A program made the translations under genes and the position numbers. The notes beneath the pieces were generated by a model. The model saw only the letters and a program-made list of their open reading frames with translations, made no database searches and was not told the DNA's origin. From Bacteroidales bacterium (lineage in GTDB: Bacteria > Bacteroidota > Bacteroidia > Bacteroidales > Tenuifilaceae), in contig JAFGDZ010000046.1 in assembly GCA_016931855.1 (NCBI GenBank), forward strand, positions 45,311-109,310: 64,000 nucleotides of DNA, given 5' to 3'. Below, piece after piece: positions 45,001-53,145 of the stretch (its first letter is position 1; each line of letters begins with the position of its first letter).

Positions 45001-45111
45001 ATCAATATCCATGTTACTCGATGTAAACACACCGGCAACCATTAGAATAACTGCCATTAAAAGAATTAGCAGCTTATTCCGTAACGAAAAGTGAATTATT
45101 TTATCTAGCAT
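42034..45111 (-). CDS. Heavy-metal efflux RND pump (CusA/CzcA family)
   Basis: A 1025-residue HME-type RND transporter, full length. Twelve helices and two periplasmic loops are present. Family marks are DVFPDLTAPTVVVMTDAHGMAAEEVE (in two parts, about 36-61) and the helix-IV motif AIAIGSLVDDAIIDVENVY at about residues 395-413, whose acidic residues relay protons. This LVDDAIIDVEN version differs from the CzcA (Zn/Co/Cd) and CusA (Cu/Ag) versions, so specificity cannot be read directly; it may belong to a group of uncertain substrate. The adaptor lies upstream and the TolC-like channel downstream on the same strand. Confidence 0.94.
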   Translation of the reverse strand: MLDKIIHFSLRNKLLILLMAVILMVAGVFTSSNMDIDVFPDLTAPTVVVMTDAHGMAAEEVERLVTFPIETAVNGATDVRRVRSNSSYGFSFVWIEFDWGTDIFKARQIVSEKMVSLSNTLPQGVNPELAPQSSVMGEILFIGLQADSTSMMELRTIAEWNVQPVILATGGVSQVTIIGGDYKQYQILANPQKMMHYGVSFDELIEVSEGISTNSNGGVVREYGNEYVVRGIARTHSIAELGNSLVKMSNGKPIYLSDIADVKIGSAVKMGHASQNGKPAVIISVSKQPNINTLKVTENIERNLNELRKTLPADVRMDTKIFRQADFIETSVSNVQRALIEGAVFVTVILFLFLGSFRTTIISLLAIPLSLLGAIIALKWMGMSLNTMSLGGMAIAIGSLVDDAIIDVENVYKRLRQNHAKPESEKESTLTVVFEASKEIRASILNATFIIMVAFLPLFFLSGMEGRMLKPLGIAYIVSLFMSLIVAMTLTPLLCRLLLSGNKYLNRKEKESWLTRTTAKYYKQSLSWALNHSRLMIFSSLGLLVVSIVLFSTMGRSFLPEFNEGALTISAISKPGISLEVSNQLGNTIEQELLSIPEVTSTARRTGRGELDEHSQSTNGAEIDVNFTLKERSQEEFLEDVREKLAGVPGVATTVGQPLGHRIDHMLSGTRANIAIKLFGTNLNQMYLTGNKISSAIADIPGLVDVTVEQLTEIPQVQIKANREMLAAYGISINEFNHFVNFALAGEKLADIYEDQKSFPLFIRFNTSYTNTIEGLKNALIDTHDGKKVPLEQVADIVSVTGPSSISRENVQRKLVVSANVAGTDLSTAVKSIRESIEANVELPEGYRIEYGGQFESEAAASKTLLLTSLLAIFIIFLLLYQEFKNATLAGIILLNLPLALIGGVFAVYFTSGFVSIPAIIGFITLFGIATRNGILLVSNYQHLLGQNVSLDEAITAGSADRLNPILMTALTAALALIPLALNGDAPGNEIQSPMAKVILGGLLTSTLLNIYIIPIVFRRMKRNA

Positions 45112-45367
45112 TTTAGTTTAGCGTTAAGCGTGAAACGTGAAACGTGAAACAGTTTGTCTCCTCGCCTTGAGTCGAGGCAAGCTGCCCTTAGGCGAGATGA
45201 GAAGTGAAACGTGAGGAGAGTTAAAGGTTAGACGTTTAAAATTCAAGATTCAAGATTCAAGATTTTGTGAGCATACTTCCGATAACTTCCGACTACTTCC
45301 TCATCTTCCTCATCTCCATCATCTTCCTCATCTCCATCATCTTCCTCATCTTCCTCATCTTCCTCAA
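45112..45367. repeat. Repeat-filled spacer between adaptor and pump genes
   Basis: The whole 256-base gap is repetitive: GTGAAAC units at 45131-45150, the 46-bp hairpin element at 45155-45200, CAAGATT units (about 45243-45262), and about nine copies of a 9-mer related to CTTCCTCAT at about 45288-45366, ending at the adaptor stop codon. No promoter box or gene was seen. Confidence 0.85.
45155..45200 (-). repeat. 46-bp hairpin element, copy A
   Basis: The element begins TGTCTCCTCGCC and ends GGCGAGATGA; its CTCGCC/GGCGAG ends are themselves complementary, giving a foldable REP-like hairpin. A copy in inverse orientation lies at 47897-47942 and differs at one of 46 positions. The pair brackets the adaptor gene and the His-rich gene. 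Confidence 0.85.
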
Positions 45368-46891
45368 TTAGTGTACATGTCCTGCATGAGGATCCAGTGC
45401 TGCTGATACTGCTGCTAGCTTAACAAGTATGGCTCCTTTGGTAACAACACGCTGATTCTTGTTTATTCCCGTTACTATTTCTGTCCTTAACCCATCGGTT
45501 TGCCCTATGGTTATCTCCTGTTTTTCAAACAGCTCAGGGGTTAGCTGCACAAAAACAAAGTAGTGACCTTGGTCCTCAAGAATTGCATCATTAGGAATGG
45601 TAATCACTGGTTTTGTGCTAGTTGTTCTAATAAATACCTCAACTAAAGAGCCAGGGTAAAGCATGTTGTTGCCGTTTAGCTTAAAAGCTACAGGTATAAG
45701 TGTGCTCCCATTGGTAAGACTTTTCCCTACAGATATTAGCTTGCCATTTAGCTCGTTTATGTTCAGCGTTTTATTTCCCGTTTTTACTGTGGCGCCTTCT
45801 ATTTGGTCAAGTAGGTGAGCGTAGCGCTGTGGCACGTCGGCAGTAAGTGTAACTTTGTTTTCCTCGGCAACGGCAAGTAGGGGAGTGCCCTGCTCAACGT
45901 AGCTTCCGTTGGTAACATAAACCTCGGTAACAAACCCTGATGCAGGCGCTATAACAACTTGCCCTTTCTCTGTTACGCTTTTGGCCATGCTTTTATAGGT
46001 CGATTCAGCTTTATCGAGCTCCGCTTTTGCTTCAACCAAATCCTTATTGGGAACAAGATTGTCCTTTGCCAGTTCAACAATGCGCTGGTAGTGGGTTGTA
46101 GCCTTTTCGTAGTTTGCTTTGGCCTCGGTATAAATAGATGCAGCGTTGTTACTTGCCCCATCCGATAGTACACTAAGTAGTACATCGCCTTTTTTTACTT
46201 CTGTTCCGGCCAGTACCATTCCGTTTCCAAAGCTTACTGTTCCTGCAACCTTTGCCGATACCGATGTTATGGCGCTTTGCCCAACATCAACCTTTGCAAC
46301 GCTTTTTATTATGGTTCCAAAGGGGTGTTCCATGGGGTAATCGGTGCGGAACGCAACTTTCCACGATTGTTCTTTAGTAAAGGGGATTGCCGTTGCACTC
46401 TCAACGTGAAACTTCTCGGCGAAGTGAATGGCTTTGTGGTCATCGTCAAGAATTTTGAAGGGAGCGGACTCAACATAGTACTTATTGCCGTTTAGAGTAT
46501 GCTCAAACTTAAGCGTAGCGTTACCCACTTTGCTAGGTTTTATTGTGAACTTGTATATTCCTGTTCTGGTTGGCTTATCTATGGTTTGCTCTATTTTTTC
46601 CCCATCAATGTTAATAATTGCGGTCATTGAACCTTCTGTTACAGGGGTAAAGCTGTTTATATAGGTAAAATGAGCAAGAATGCTCGATGGTTTATTGGCA
46701 ACAAAAGGGTCGCTTTCGGCAAAAACCTCAAGGTCGGTGCTGTATGCTGTTATTGGGAACGATACCTCGTCATGACTGTGTGCATGGGCATCGGTGCTGT
46801 GGTTGTGCGCATCGTTCTCTTTGTTGCTGTGATTATGGCATGCGCTAAACGCTAACGATACTGCCATTGCAATAATTGCTAATCTGTTCAT
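45368..46891 (-). CDS. RND efflux adaptor subunit (CusB/CzcB-like), His-rich lipoprotein
   Basis: A 507-residue membrane-fusion protein. The signal peptide ends in the lipobox FSAC, and the mature N-terminus is a metal-binding-like His-rich stretch (CHNHSNKENDAHNHSTDAH and AHSHDE). A beta-rich insert (about 45-150) precedes the HlyD-type core: the lipoyl half (SAKVAGTVSFGNGMVLAGTE), the coiled coil (about 255-310), the second lipoyl half (VIAPASGFVTEVYVTNGSYV) and the beta-barrel and membrane-proximal domains. It bridges pump and channel and may deliver metal. It starts the three-gene CusBAC-like order, followed by a repeat-filled gap. Confidence 0.92.
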   Translation of the reverse strand: MNRLAIIAMAVSLAFSACHNHSNKENDAHNHSTDAHAHSHDEVSFPITAYSTDLEVFAESDPFVANKPSSILAHFTYINSFTPVTEGSMTAIINIDGEKIEQTIDKPTRTGIYKFTIKPSKVGNATLKFEHTLNGNKYYVESAPFKILDDDHKAIHFAEKFHVESATAIPFTKEQSWKVAFRTDYPMEHPFGTIIKSVAKVDVGQSAITSVSAKVAGTVSFGNGMVLAGTEVKKGDVLLSVLSDGASNNAASIYTEAKANYEKATTHYQRIVELAKDNLVPNKDLVEAKAELDKAESTYKSMAKSVTEKGQVVIAPASGFVTEVYVTNGSYVEQGTPLLAVAEENKVTLTADVPQRYAHLLDQIEGATVKTGNKTLNINELNGKLISVGKSLTNGSTLIPVAFKLNGNNMLYPGSLVEVFIRTTSTKPVITIPNDAILEDQGHYFVFVQLTPELFEKQEITIGQTDGLRTEIVTGINKNQRVVTKGAILVKLAAVSAALDPHAGHVH

Positions 46892-47093
46892 GGTATTGAT
46901 ATTTAAAAATCAACTTTATAGCTGTTATGATAGTTTTGAGTAGGCGCATTCTTGCCCTTTGCTTGCAAAAGTTGGATTTGATGCCTACAAATGGATACAA
47001 AAACACGAAAGGGGCAAAAGCCTTGCTAAAGGTCAATTGCAGATTTTTGGGTTCGGAAATTTTAGGTGCAGATTGCAAATCCCTACCCTGAGA

Positions 47094-47507
47094 CTAGCAG
47101 GTAGGAGGGCCTCTTTTGGAAATGGAAAACGATAGTAGAATACTCTTAGCCGAGTGGTTGAAAATGGGGATTACTTCACAGCTTGTGAACTTGTTGCGGC
47201 TTAGTAATTCTGAGTTTTGACTAATAAGTGGGTGTAGCAGAACCTTCTGGAGGTCAATAATATGAATGGTTGTTTTTACGCTTTTACTGTCCCAAGGTAG
47301 ATGTGAGAGAATGGAACAGGTGGCGTCGTGCTCGTGGTTGGAGTGCTCCTCGCTATCCGATTGGTGATTATGCTGATTGCTGCTACAACCAACAACTTTC
47401 CCCGTTAGCAGGTCGTGATGGTGATGCGGTACCAGTTCATGTGCCAAAAAGGCCATGAGGGCTAGCATAAATAGGGTTACCGAAAATCCTTTCACCATCT
47501 TTGTCAT
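47094..47507 (-). CDS. Small His-rich exported or membrane protein of a metal operon
   Basis: A 137-residue protein (the ATG at 47498, third residue onward, is equally possible). A hydrophobic N-terminal segment (FSVTLFMLALMAFLAHELV) is followed by a His-rich stretch, PHHHHDLLTG then NQHNHQSDSEEHSNHEHDATC, and a less distinctive C-terminus. It lies 203 bases upstream of the adaptor gene on the same strand. Proteins of this shape are often found at Bacteroidota metal-efflux loci, and metal sequestration in the periplasm is a reasonable inference. I know no characterised member. Confidence 0.72.
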   Translation of the reverse strand: MTKMVKGFSVTLFMLALMAFLAHELVPHHHHDLLTGKVVGCSSNQHNHQSDSEEHSNHEHDATCSILSHLPWDSKSVKTTIHIIDLQKVLLHPLISQNSELLSRNKFTSCEVIPIFNHSAKSILLSFSISKRGPPTC

Positions 47508-47519
47508 GCAGCAAATCTA

Positions 47520-47671
47520 GTAATTTTTTTGATATCGGAAGATGAGGGAGATGAGGAATATGAGGGAGATGAGGAATATGAGGAATATGAGGGAGATGAG
47601 GAAGATGAGGAAGTATAGGAATATGAGGAAGTATAGGAAGATGAGGAAGATGAGGAAGATGAGGAAGTATC
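47520..47671. repeat. 9-mer simple sequence array (GATGAGGAA type)
   Basis: About fifteen imperfect copies of a 9-mer (GATGAGGAA, with GATGAGGGA and TATGAGGAA variants) fill the space upstream of the His-rich gene. The ORFs they create on the minus strand, rich in LPHLPH or SSSYTSS, are artefacts. The same 9-mer family, in the same minus-strand sense, recurs at 45288-45366. Confidence 0.88.
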
Positions 47672-47751
47672 ATAAGAACTCCACTGAACCAGCCCCAAAA
47701 CACTAAACAAAAAGATTATGGCAGCCCAAAATCGTTTAACGTTTAACATTT
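47669..47751. repeat. About 80-bp direct repeat, copy 1
   Basis: It runs from TATCATAAGAACTCCACTGA to TTTAACGTTTAACATTT and is repeated at 47815-47897 with only a few differences (for example AACC/AACT and CACTAAAC/CAATAAAT). A 9-mer array separates the two copies. Confidence 0.85.
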
Positions 47752-47814
47752 AGAGGAATAAGAGGAATAAGAGGAATAAGAGGAATAAGAGGAATAAGAG
47801 GAATAAGAGGAAGA
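47752..47814. repeat. 9-mer simple sequence array (AGAGGAATA type)
   Basis: About six tandem copies of AGAGGAATA lie between the two copies of the 80-bp direct repeat. It differs in unit sequence from the GATGAGGAA array 100 bases away. Confidence 0.88.
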
Positions 47815-47897
47815 ATCATATGAACTCCACTGAACTAGCCCCAAAACAATAAATTTAAAGATTATGGCAGCCCAAAATCGTTTAACGTTTAACATTT
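47815..47897. repeat. About 80-bp direct repeat, copy 2
   Basis: The second copy of the direct repeat described at 47669. It ends where the second hairpin element begins. Confidence 0.85.
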
Positions 47898-47942
47898 CAT
47901 CTCGCCTAAGGGCAGCTTGCCTCGACTAAAGGCGAGGAGACA
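47897..47942 (+). repeat. 46-bp hairpin element, copy B (inverted)
   Basis: It begins TCATCTCGCC and ends GGCGAGGAGACA, and is the reverse complement of the element at 45155-45200 with a single mismatch. It lies 38 bases from the stop codon of the SNF2 helicase gene. Confidence 0.85.
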
Positions 47943-47979
47943 AGCTATTTAACGTTTCACTTCTCACTTCTCACGTTCT

Positions 47980-50886
47980 CTAGCTAAGCATATCTATAAC
48001 ATTCTGTTCGCCTAGTAACCGTAGTGGATTTGCCGATTCCACAAAGTTTTTAGCCAGCAGCTCTTTGCGCTCCTGTAGGCGCACAATCTTCTCTTCAACA
48101 GTATCAACGGTTATGAATCGATATACAAAGATGTTTTTATCCTGCCCAATTCGGTGGGCACGGGCAATAGCCTGATTCTCCACAGCAGGGTTCCACCATG
48201 GATCTAGAATAAAGATGTAGTCGGCTGCTGTAAGGTTTAGCCCCACACCACCCGCTTTTATGGAGATTAGGAAAACCTGAATCTTACTGCTACTCTGGAA
48301 CCTATTAACCACCTCCTTACGGTTTACGGTACTGCCGGTTAGCATCTCGTAGCCAATGCCAACCTCGTCAAGGTGATTGGCCACAAGGTTTAGATGCTTA
48401 ACAAACGAAGAGAAAACCAGTATTTTATGCCCTTCGGTAACAACGCTTTCCAGGCTACGGGTAATCTCCTCAAACTTACCAGAGTCCGTGTTGGGCTGCT
48501 CATTCAGCATGGCGGGGTGGTTGGCTATTTGGCGCAGGCGGGTTAGCCCTCGCAGTATGCTAATTGCGGAGCGCTCAAAACCTTGCTCGGCAATGGTATC
48601 AATAATGCTATTGCGTATGGCCCAGCGTTCGGCGTCGTAAACGCTTTGCTGGCTATCGGTCATTTCGCAGTAAACAATTTGTTCCGTAACCTCGGGCAGA
48701 TCTTTGGCTACTTCCTCCTTGCGGCGTCGCAGCACAAAGGGCTCAATTAGACTTTTTAGGGTTTGCTCCATGCGCTCGTCGCCATTCTTCTCAATGGGTA
48801 TCATAAACTCGTCGCGGAACGATCGTTGGCTGCCCAGCATCCCCCTGTTTAAAAAGTTTAGCTGCGCCCACAAGTCCATTAGCGAGTTCTCAATGGGTGT
48901 TCCGCTAAGGGTTAGGTATCCATTGGCTTTTAGCAGCAGAACGGAGCGGTATATTTTTGATGTGGGGTTCTTAATGGTTTGGCTCTCGTCTAGTATAACG
49001 TAGTTAAACCTAGCATCTTTAAGCATATCAATATCGTTTCTAACCACGCCGTAGGTGGTAATAACAATATCGTACTGGAGCAGCTTTACAATGCTGCGCG
49101 TGCGCTGTGTCCCTGTAAACACGTGAACGTACATATTGGGAGTAAAGCGCTGTATTTCCCTTAACCAGTTGTGTACTAGTGATGTGGGTACAACAATAAG
49201 TGTGGTACGTCCCAGTTTAACTGGGCCAGAGGTATCGGTATCGTATAGTTCTGGTCGGGTTTCCTTTTGCTGTTGTAAAAAGGCTAAGGTTTGCAGCGTT
49301 TTACCAAGTCCCATGTCGTCGGCTAGGCAGCCACCCATTTTGTTTGTGCTAAGCAGGTTTAGCCAGAATAGCCCTTCTTTTTGGTAATCCCTTAGCGATG
49401 CTTTTAACCCTGAAGGCACCGATATTGCCTCTGGCTTTGAGCTGGTAAAGCGCTTGCGCAGCTCGTTGGCGGTGGGCGCCTGAACATCGGAGTCTATAAG
49501 TAGGTTGAACAGGGAACGGGGCAGTAGCAACTTGTCGCCCGACTCCTTTCCAAACAGGAACAGCGCCTTGTACTTTGTAAACCAGTCCTCGGGTAGCACA
49601 AAAATTTGCCCGTTAGGCAGCGTGAACTCTCGTATCCCTTTTATAATGTTGCGCTTAAGCTGCATAAAGGGAATCTCATAGCCCTGTAGCTTTATTGTTC
49701 CGTGTATGTCGAACCAATCTTCGCTTTGCCCTCCATAAATATCAACCGATGCGGTGTTAAGGTAAAACGGTGTTTTTCCGTTTTGTTGGCGTACCACAAG
49801 CCCCTTTTGGTCCAGCAGCTCACGGTTTTTGCTTATCCAGCCAATAAGGCTATACAAGTCGGTTTGCTCCAGCTGGGCGGGCGTAAACTCGGCCATTCCG
49901 TTGTGCTTTAGCCCAAGTTCCACAAGAGCCTCAGCCTGTTGGTCTTCCCAGTAGGTGTCGCGCTGGAATTTTTGGAACACATATTTTCCATCGGTGATGT
50001 TTAGAACAACCTCGGGTTGTGGTTTTTCCCCATACATAAAGGTTTTGGCACCATAGCCAAGCTTAAGGAAAATAGCCCAGCCGCCTGCAAAGCGCTCCTC
50101 CATGGAGAGTATAACCTGCCGTTGTGGCTTCATGTTGTCAATGCTAAACCCAAGGGCTTCAACCCGTTGGTTCCTAATGGCGTTTAGCACAAAGGTTTCC
50201 ATGTACTTTGTTTGAGCCGATTTGGGTATTGCAATAAACGGCTTCGCAAAAAAGGGGCTTAGCTTTTTGCCATCAATAGCTGTGAAACGGTACAACTTGT
50301 GGTTAACCATAAGCAAGCATGGATCGTTACAAATAATCTCGGAGCCGCGAGCCGTAAGGTTAATCTTATCATCGCCGCAGGTTGCCGATAGGTGGTACTT
50401 AAGGTCGCTATTGGTTAGCTCAAAGTTAAATATGGGTTCGGCAGCGCTATCTGCTGGAATTAAGCGCTGATCCTGATATATGTTGTTAAAGTTTTTCTCT
50501 TTAAGGAAAATTGGGGTATTACTCCTCACAATGGTGTCGAACGCCTTTAGCATTCTACGCTCAACATAGCCCCTAATGTACTCCTTAAGCTCCTGGTTGC
50601 CCTCAACACCTTTAATAAATGCTGGTAAATTTTTGTACGATTTCCCAAAAAGTTTAAGTAACTGGCTATCGCAATATTCAGATAGGGTTCGTATAATTGC
50701 CTTTTCGTCGGCGGTATATTGGAAATCATAATCGGAAATAGAATCGCTGGTAAGCGTACCAACAGTAGTTAGAATGCTTCCGTCGGGGTTAAAGGGCTTA
50801 AGTAAATGGGCTGTAAATACCGACCCTAAAAAGCGGTGTTGTTGTATGGCTACTGCAAAAAAGGTGCTATTGCTTAAATTGGTCAT
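47980..50886 (-). CDS. SNF2/RapA-family DEAD-like helicase
   Basis: A 968-residue helicase-like protein. A long N-terminal region (about 1-480) is not assigned. The SNF2 core follows, with motif I ADDMGLGKTLQTLAF (about 524-538), motif II LDESQTIKNP (DESQ in place of DEAH), motif III TLSGTPIENSL, and in the C-terminal lobe GGVGLNLTAADYIFILDPWWNPAVE and RAHRIGQDKNIFVYRFI. Such proteins translocate on double-stranded DNA to remodel bound proteins or polymerase. The gene stands alone and is divergent from the LysM gene; no restriction or phage-defence neighbour is present. Confidence 0.92.
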   Translation of the reverse strand: MTNLSNSTFFAVAIQQHRFLGSVFTAHLLKPFNPDGSILTTVGTLTSDSISDYDFQYTADEKAIIRTLSEYCDSQLLKLFGKSYKNLPAFIKGVEGNQELKEYIRGYVERRMLKAFDTIVRSNTPIFLKEKNFNNIYQDQRLIPADSAAEPIFNFELTNSDLKYHLSATCGDDKINLTARGSEIICNDPCLLMVNHKLYRFTAIDGKKLSPFFAKPFIAIPKSAQTKYMETFVLNAIRNQRVEALGFSIDNMKPQRQVILSMEERFAGGWAIFLKLGYGAKTFMYGEKPQPEVVLNITDGKYVFQKFQRDTYWEDQQAEALVELGLKHNGMAEFTPAQLEQTDLYSLIGWISKNRELLDQKGLVVRQQNGKTPFYLNTASVDIYGGQSEDWFDIHGTIKLQGYEIPFMQLKRNIIKGIREFTLPNGQIFVLPEDWFTKYKALFLFGKESGDKLLLPRSLFNLLIDSDVQAPTANELRKRFTSSKPEAISVPSGLKASLRDYQKEGLFWLNLLSTNKMGGCLADDMGLGKTLQTLAFLQQQKETRPELYDTDTSGPVKLGRTTLIVVPTSLVHNWLREIQRFTPNMYVHVFTGTQRTRSIVKLLQYDIVITTYGVVRNDIDMLKDARFNYVILDESQTIKNPTSKIYRSVLLLKANGYLTLSGTPIENSLMDLWAQLNFLNRGMLGSQRSFRDEFMIPIEKNGDERMEQTLKSLIEPFVLRRRKEEVAKDLPEVTEQIVYCEMTDSQQSVYDAERWAIRNSIIDTIAEQGFERSAISILRGLTRLRQIANHPAMLNEQPNTDSGKFEEITRSLESVVTEGHKILVFSSFVKHLNLVANHLDEVGIGYEMLTGSTVNRKEVVNRFQSSSKIQVFLISIKAGGVGLNLTAADYIFILDPWWNPAVENQAIARAHRIGQDKNIFVYRFITVDTVEEKIVRLQERKELLAKNFVESANPLRLLGEQNVIDMLS

Positions 50887-50995
50887 GTAACGTTTTTGGT
50901 ATTTTTTATGACCACAATTTTAGCAAAAACCTACCGGAAAAACATGGTGCTGTTTACAACTTGGCTGGTTATGTTAACCAAAAAATGGAACGGTG

Positions 50996-51025
50996 TTTGA
51001 ATACCGAGTTGTTTCTGTACCTTTG
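50996..51025 (+). promoter_or_regulatory. Bacteroidota-type promoter of the LysM gene
   Basis: TTTG at 50996-50999 and TACCTTTG at 51018-51025 match both elements exactly, with an 18-base spacer. The start codon is 30 bases downstream. Confidence 0.7.
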
Positions 51026-51054
51026 TCATCGGACTTTTTACAAAATTATTAGAG

Positions 51055-53079
51055 ATGATTCAAAAGTTTGTAACGCTCTTTTTTGCGGTATTTATATCGT
51101 TTGCCGCAGCGGGTCAGGAACCCGAAACGGTTCAGGTAAAAGTTTCAACCGATAAAATTAAAATTGATGGAAAGGTTTACCTCGTGCACGTTGTACAGAA
51201 GGGGGAAACGCTCTACTCAATTAGCAAAGCCTATAACGTAACCCAAATGGAGGTTGCCATGGAGAATCCCGATATTTACTTGGGTATTCGCGTTGGGCAA
51301 TCAATAAAAATCCCTGTAAAAGCACAGACCGACGAGAACGAGTCGGAGGAGTTTATCTATCACGTTGTGCGAAAAGGGGAGACGCTTTTTGGCCTTTCCC
51401 GTAAGTACAGCATAGCCATTGACGATATTGTTGCCGCCAACCCCGATGTAGAAACCGGGCTAATGCTTAGTCAGGTTGTTAAAATACCACGACAGAGGCT
51501 AAACACCTTGGGTACAGCTCCTGCTGAGGCTAAGGATACATCAAAGTTTATTATCCACATAGTACAAAAGGGCGAAGGGCTTTACTCCATTTCGCGTCAG
51601 TACAATGTGGATCAGGATGTTATTGTGGAGCTAAACCGTGAGAAACTTATCGATGGGCTTAAACTGGGTGCAGCGCTCCGTATTCCCCGCGTTTTAGATT
51701 CGGATCCTATTGCTCAGGAACTGCCTAAAGGGGTAGATTCTCTTCATGTTGTTACCGATGATGGTATTTACGTAGTTCCTCGTCCTGATTATTGCGATAC
51801 CTTTACCTACGCTACCAATGGGCGACCATATAACGTGGTGCTGCTGTTGCCCCTCTTTTTAAAGGAGTTTGAGAATGCCGATACCCTGGCAGTTCCTGTA
51901 CCGGCTAATGCAAAATCCAATACGCGAACGGCACCAGTAAAAACAGGCCCCTCTATTCCTGCAAAAGCACTTGGTTTTCTTGAGTTTTACGAGGGCTTTT
52001 TGTTGGCTGTAGATTCACTTCGCAACGCAGGGCTATCGGTTAACCTAACCGTTTTTGATACCCGTCGCGATGTAGAGAATGTTGCTTCAATTCTGCAATC
52101 ATCCGTATTACGTAACGCCGACCTAATTGTAGGGCCAGTGTATCCGGAGTGCCTTAAGCCAGTTGCCGATTTTGTTCGCGAGCATCGCATACACATGGTT
52201 TCGCCTCTGTCGTCTAACGATTACCTCCAGAGCAGCAATCCATACCTGTTTCAGGTAAACCCTTCGTTTTACTCTCAGCTTAAGGAGTTCTCCGCTAAAA
52301 TAGACCTTTGCTCCGATCGCAACATCGTGCTTATGCACGAGGCCGATAGCCTTAGTAATAACCTTGTTATCAGCTTCCGCGATATGCTAAAGCAGGATAT
52401 CGCAAGGTGCGCTAACTCCGATAGTGTTCACTACAAGGAGGTGGCCTATAAGGCTGGGGGTGCTGCGGTTGAGGTACAGTCTAAAATTAGCCACAGCCTT
52501 GTGCACGATAAGGAGAATGTACTACTTGTTCCCTCTGAAAATGAAGCTTTTGTTGCCGATTTGCTAGGCCATCTCTACACCCTTACCAACTACCACGGCT
52601 ACAGGATTAAGGTTTATGGCTTGCCCCGCTGGCAAAAGTTCAAGAACGTTCAGCTCGATTATTACTATAACCTACAGCTACACCTGTTTACCCCATTCTT
52701 TGTTGATTACCATGATACTAGCGTAAAGCGCTTTGTGGCCGAGTACCGCCATACCTACAGGGGAGAGCCTTCGCAGTACGCATTCCAGGGGTACGATGTG
52801 GGATTCTACTTCCTAAGCGCTATGATGCGCTATGGTGTTGACTATAAGTTTTGCTTGCCCAATTTTAAGGTTGATCTTCTTCAGGCAAACTACCGCTTTG
52901 TTCAGGATAACTCGGTAAGTGGTTTCGAGAACCGCTCTGTTTTTATGATTCGTTACACCCGCGATTTTGATATCATTAAGGCCGAAAATGATTTAACAAA
53001 GCAGAATGTTGAGTCCATTACAGTTGATCCAAGCATTAACGCCAACGATGTTTTATTCTCAATTCCAGAGAATAAATAG
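51055..53079 (+). CDS. LysM protein with a periplasmic-binding-protein-like domain
   Basis: A 674-residue exported protein (signal MIQKFVTLFFAVFISFAAAG). Three LysM repeats follow: VHVVQKGETLYSISKAYNV (about 43-61 onward), YHVVRKGETLFGLSRKYSI (about 101 onward) and IHIVQKGEGLYSISRQYNV (about 164 onward), each ending in a K-I-P or R-I-P strand. The C-terminal half (about 255-640) looks like a type 1 periplasmic-binding fold of the leucine-binding protein kind (VLLLPLFLKEF, LIVGPVYPECLKPVADFVRE, GYDVGFYFLSAM). LysM binds peptidoglycan glycan. The arrangement recurs in Bacteroidota; its role, perhaps sensing or remodelling, is unknown. Confidence 0.88.
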   Translation: MIQKFVTLFFAVFISFAAAGQEPETVQVKVSTDKIKIDGKVYLVHVVQKGETLYSISKAYNVTQMEVAMENPDIYLGIRVGQSIKIPVKAQTDENESEEFIYHVVRKGETLFGLSRKYSIAIDDIVAANPDVETGLMLSQVVKIPRQRLNTLGTAPAEAKDTSKFIIHIVQKGEGLYSISRQYNVDQDVIVELNREKLIDGLKLGAALRIPRVLDSDPIAQELPKGVDSLHVVTDDGIYVVPRPDYCDTFTYATNGRPYNVVLLLPLFLKEFENADTLAVPVPANAKSNTRTAPVKTGPSIPAKALGFLEFYEGFLLAVDSLRNAGLSVNLTVFDTRRDVENVASILQSSVLRNADLIVGPVYPECLKPVADFVREHRIHMVSPLSSNDYLQSSNPYLFQVNPSFYSQLKEFSAKIDLCSDRNIVLMHEADSLSNNLVISFRDMLKQDIARCANSDSVHYKEVAYKAGGAAVEVQSKISHSLVHDKENVLLVPSENEAFVADLLGHLYTLTNYHGYRIKVYGLPRWQKFKNVQLDYYYNLQLHLFTPFFVDYHDTSVKRFVAEYRHTYRGEPSQYAFQGYDVGFYFLSAMMRYGVDYKFCLPNFKVDLLQANYRFVQDNSVSGFENRSVFMIRYTRDFDIIKAENDLTKQNVESITVDPSINANDVLFSIPENK

Positions 53080-53108
53080 CATATAGCTTTTGCAGTAAGA
53101 GCAGTAAG

Positions 53109-53131
53109 AAGCGGATTTTTCCGCTTTTTTT
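53109..53131 (+). terminator. Terminator after the LysM gene
   Basis: AAGCGGA pairs with TCCGCTT across a short T loop and is followed by a T-run at 53125-53131. Confidence 0.85.
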
Positions 53132-53145
53132 ATTGCCCAATAAAT

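Noticed and set aside
47437..47749. Minus-strand ORFs encoding LPHLPHIPH or SSSYTSS repeats
   Set aside because: They are translations of the 9-mer simple sequence array in different frames; no start context, homology or codon bias supports a protein.
47980..50886. SNF2 helicase as part of a phage-defence island
   Set aside because: No methylase, nuclease or other defence gene lies beside it; the SNF2 protein alone is common in Bacteroidota chromosomes.
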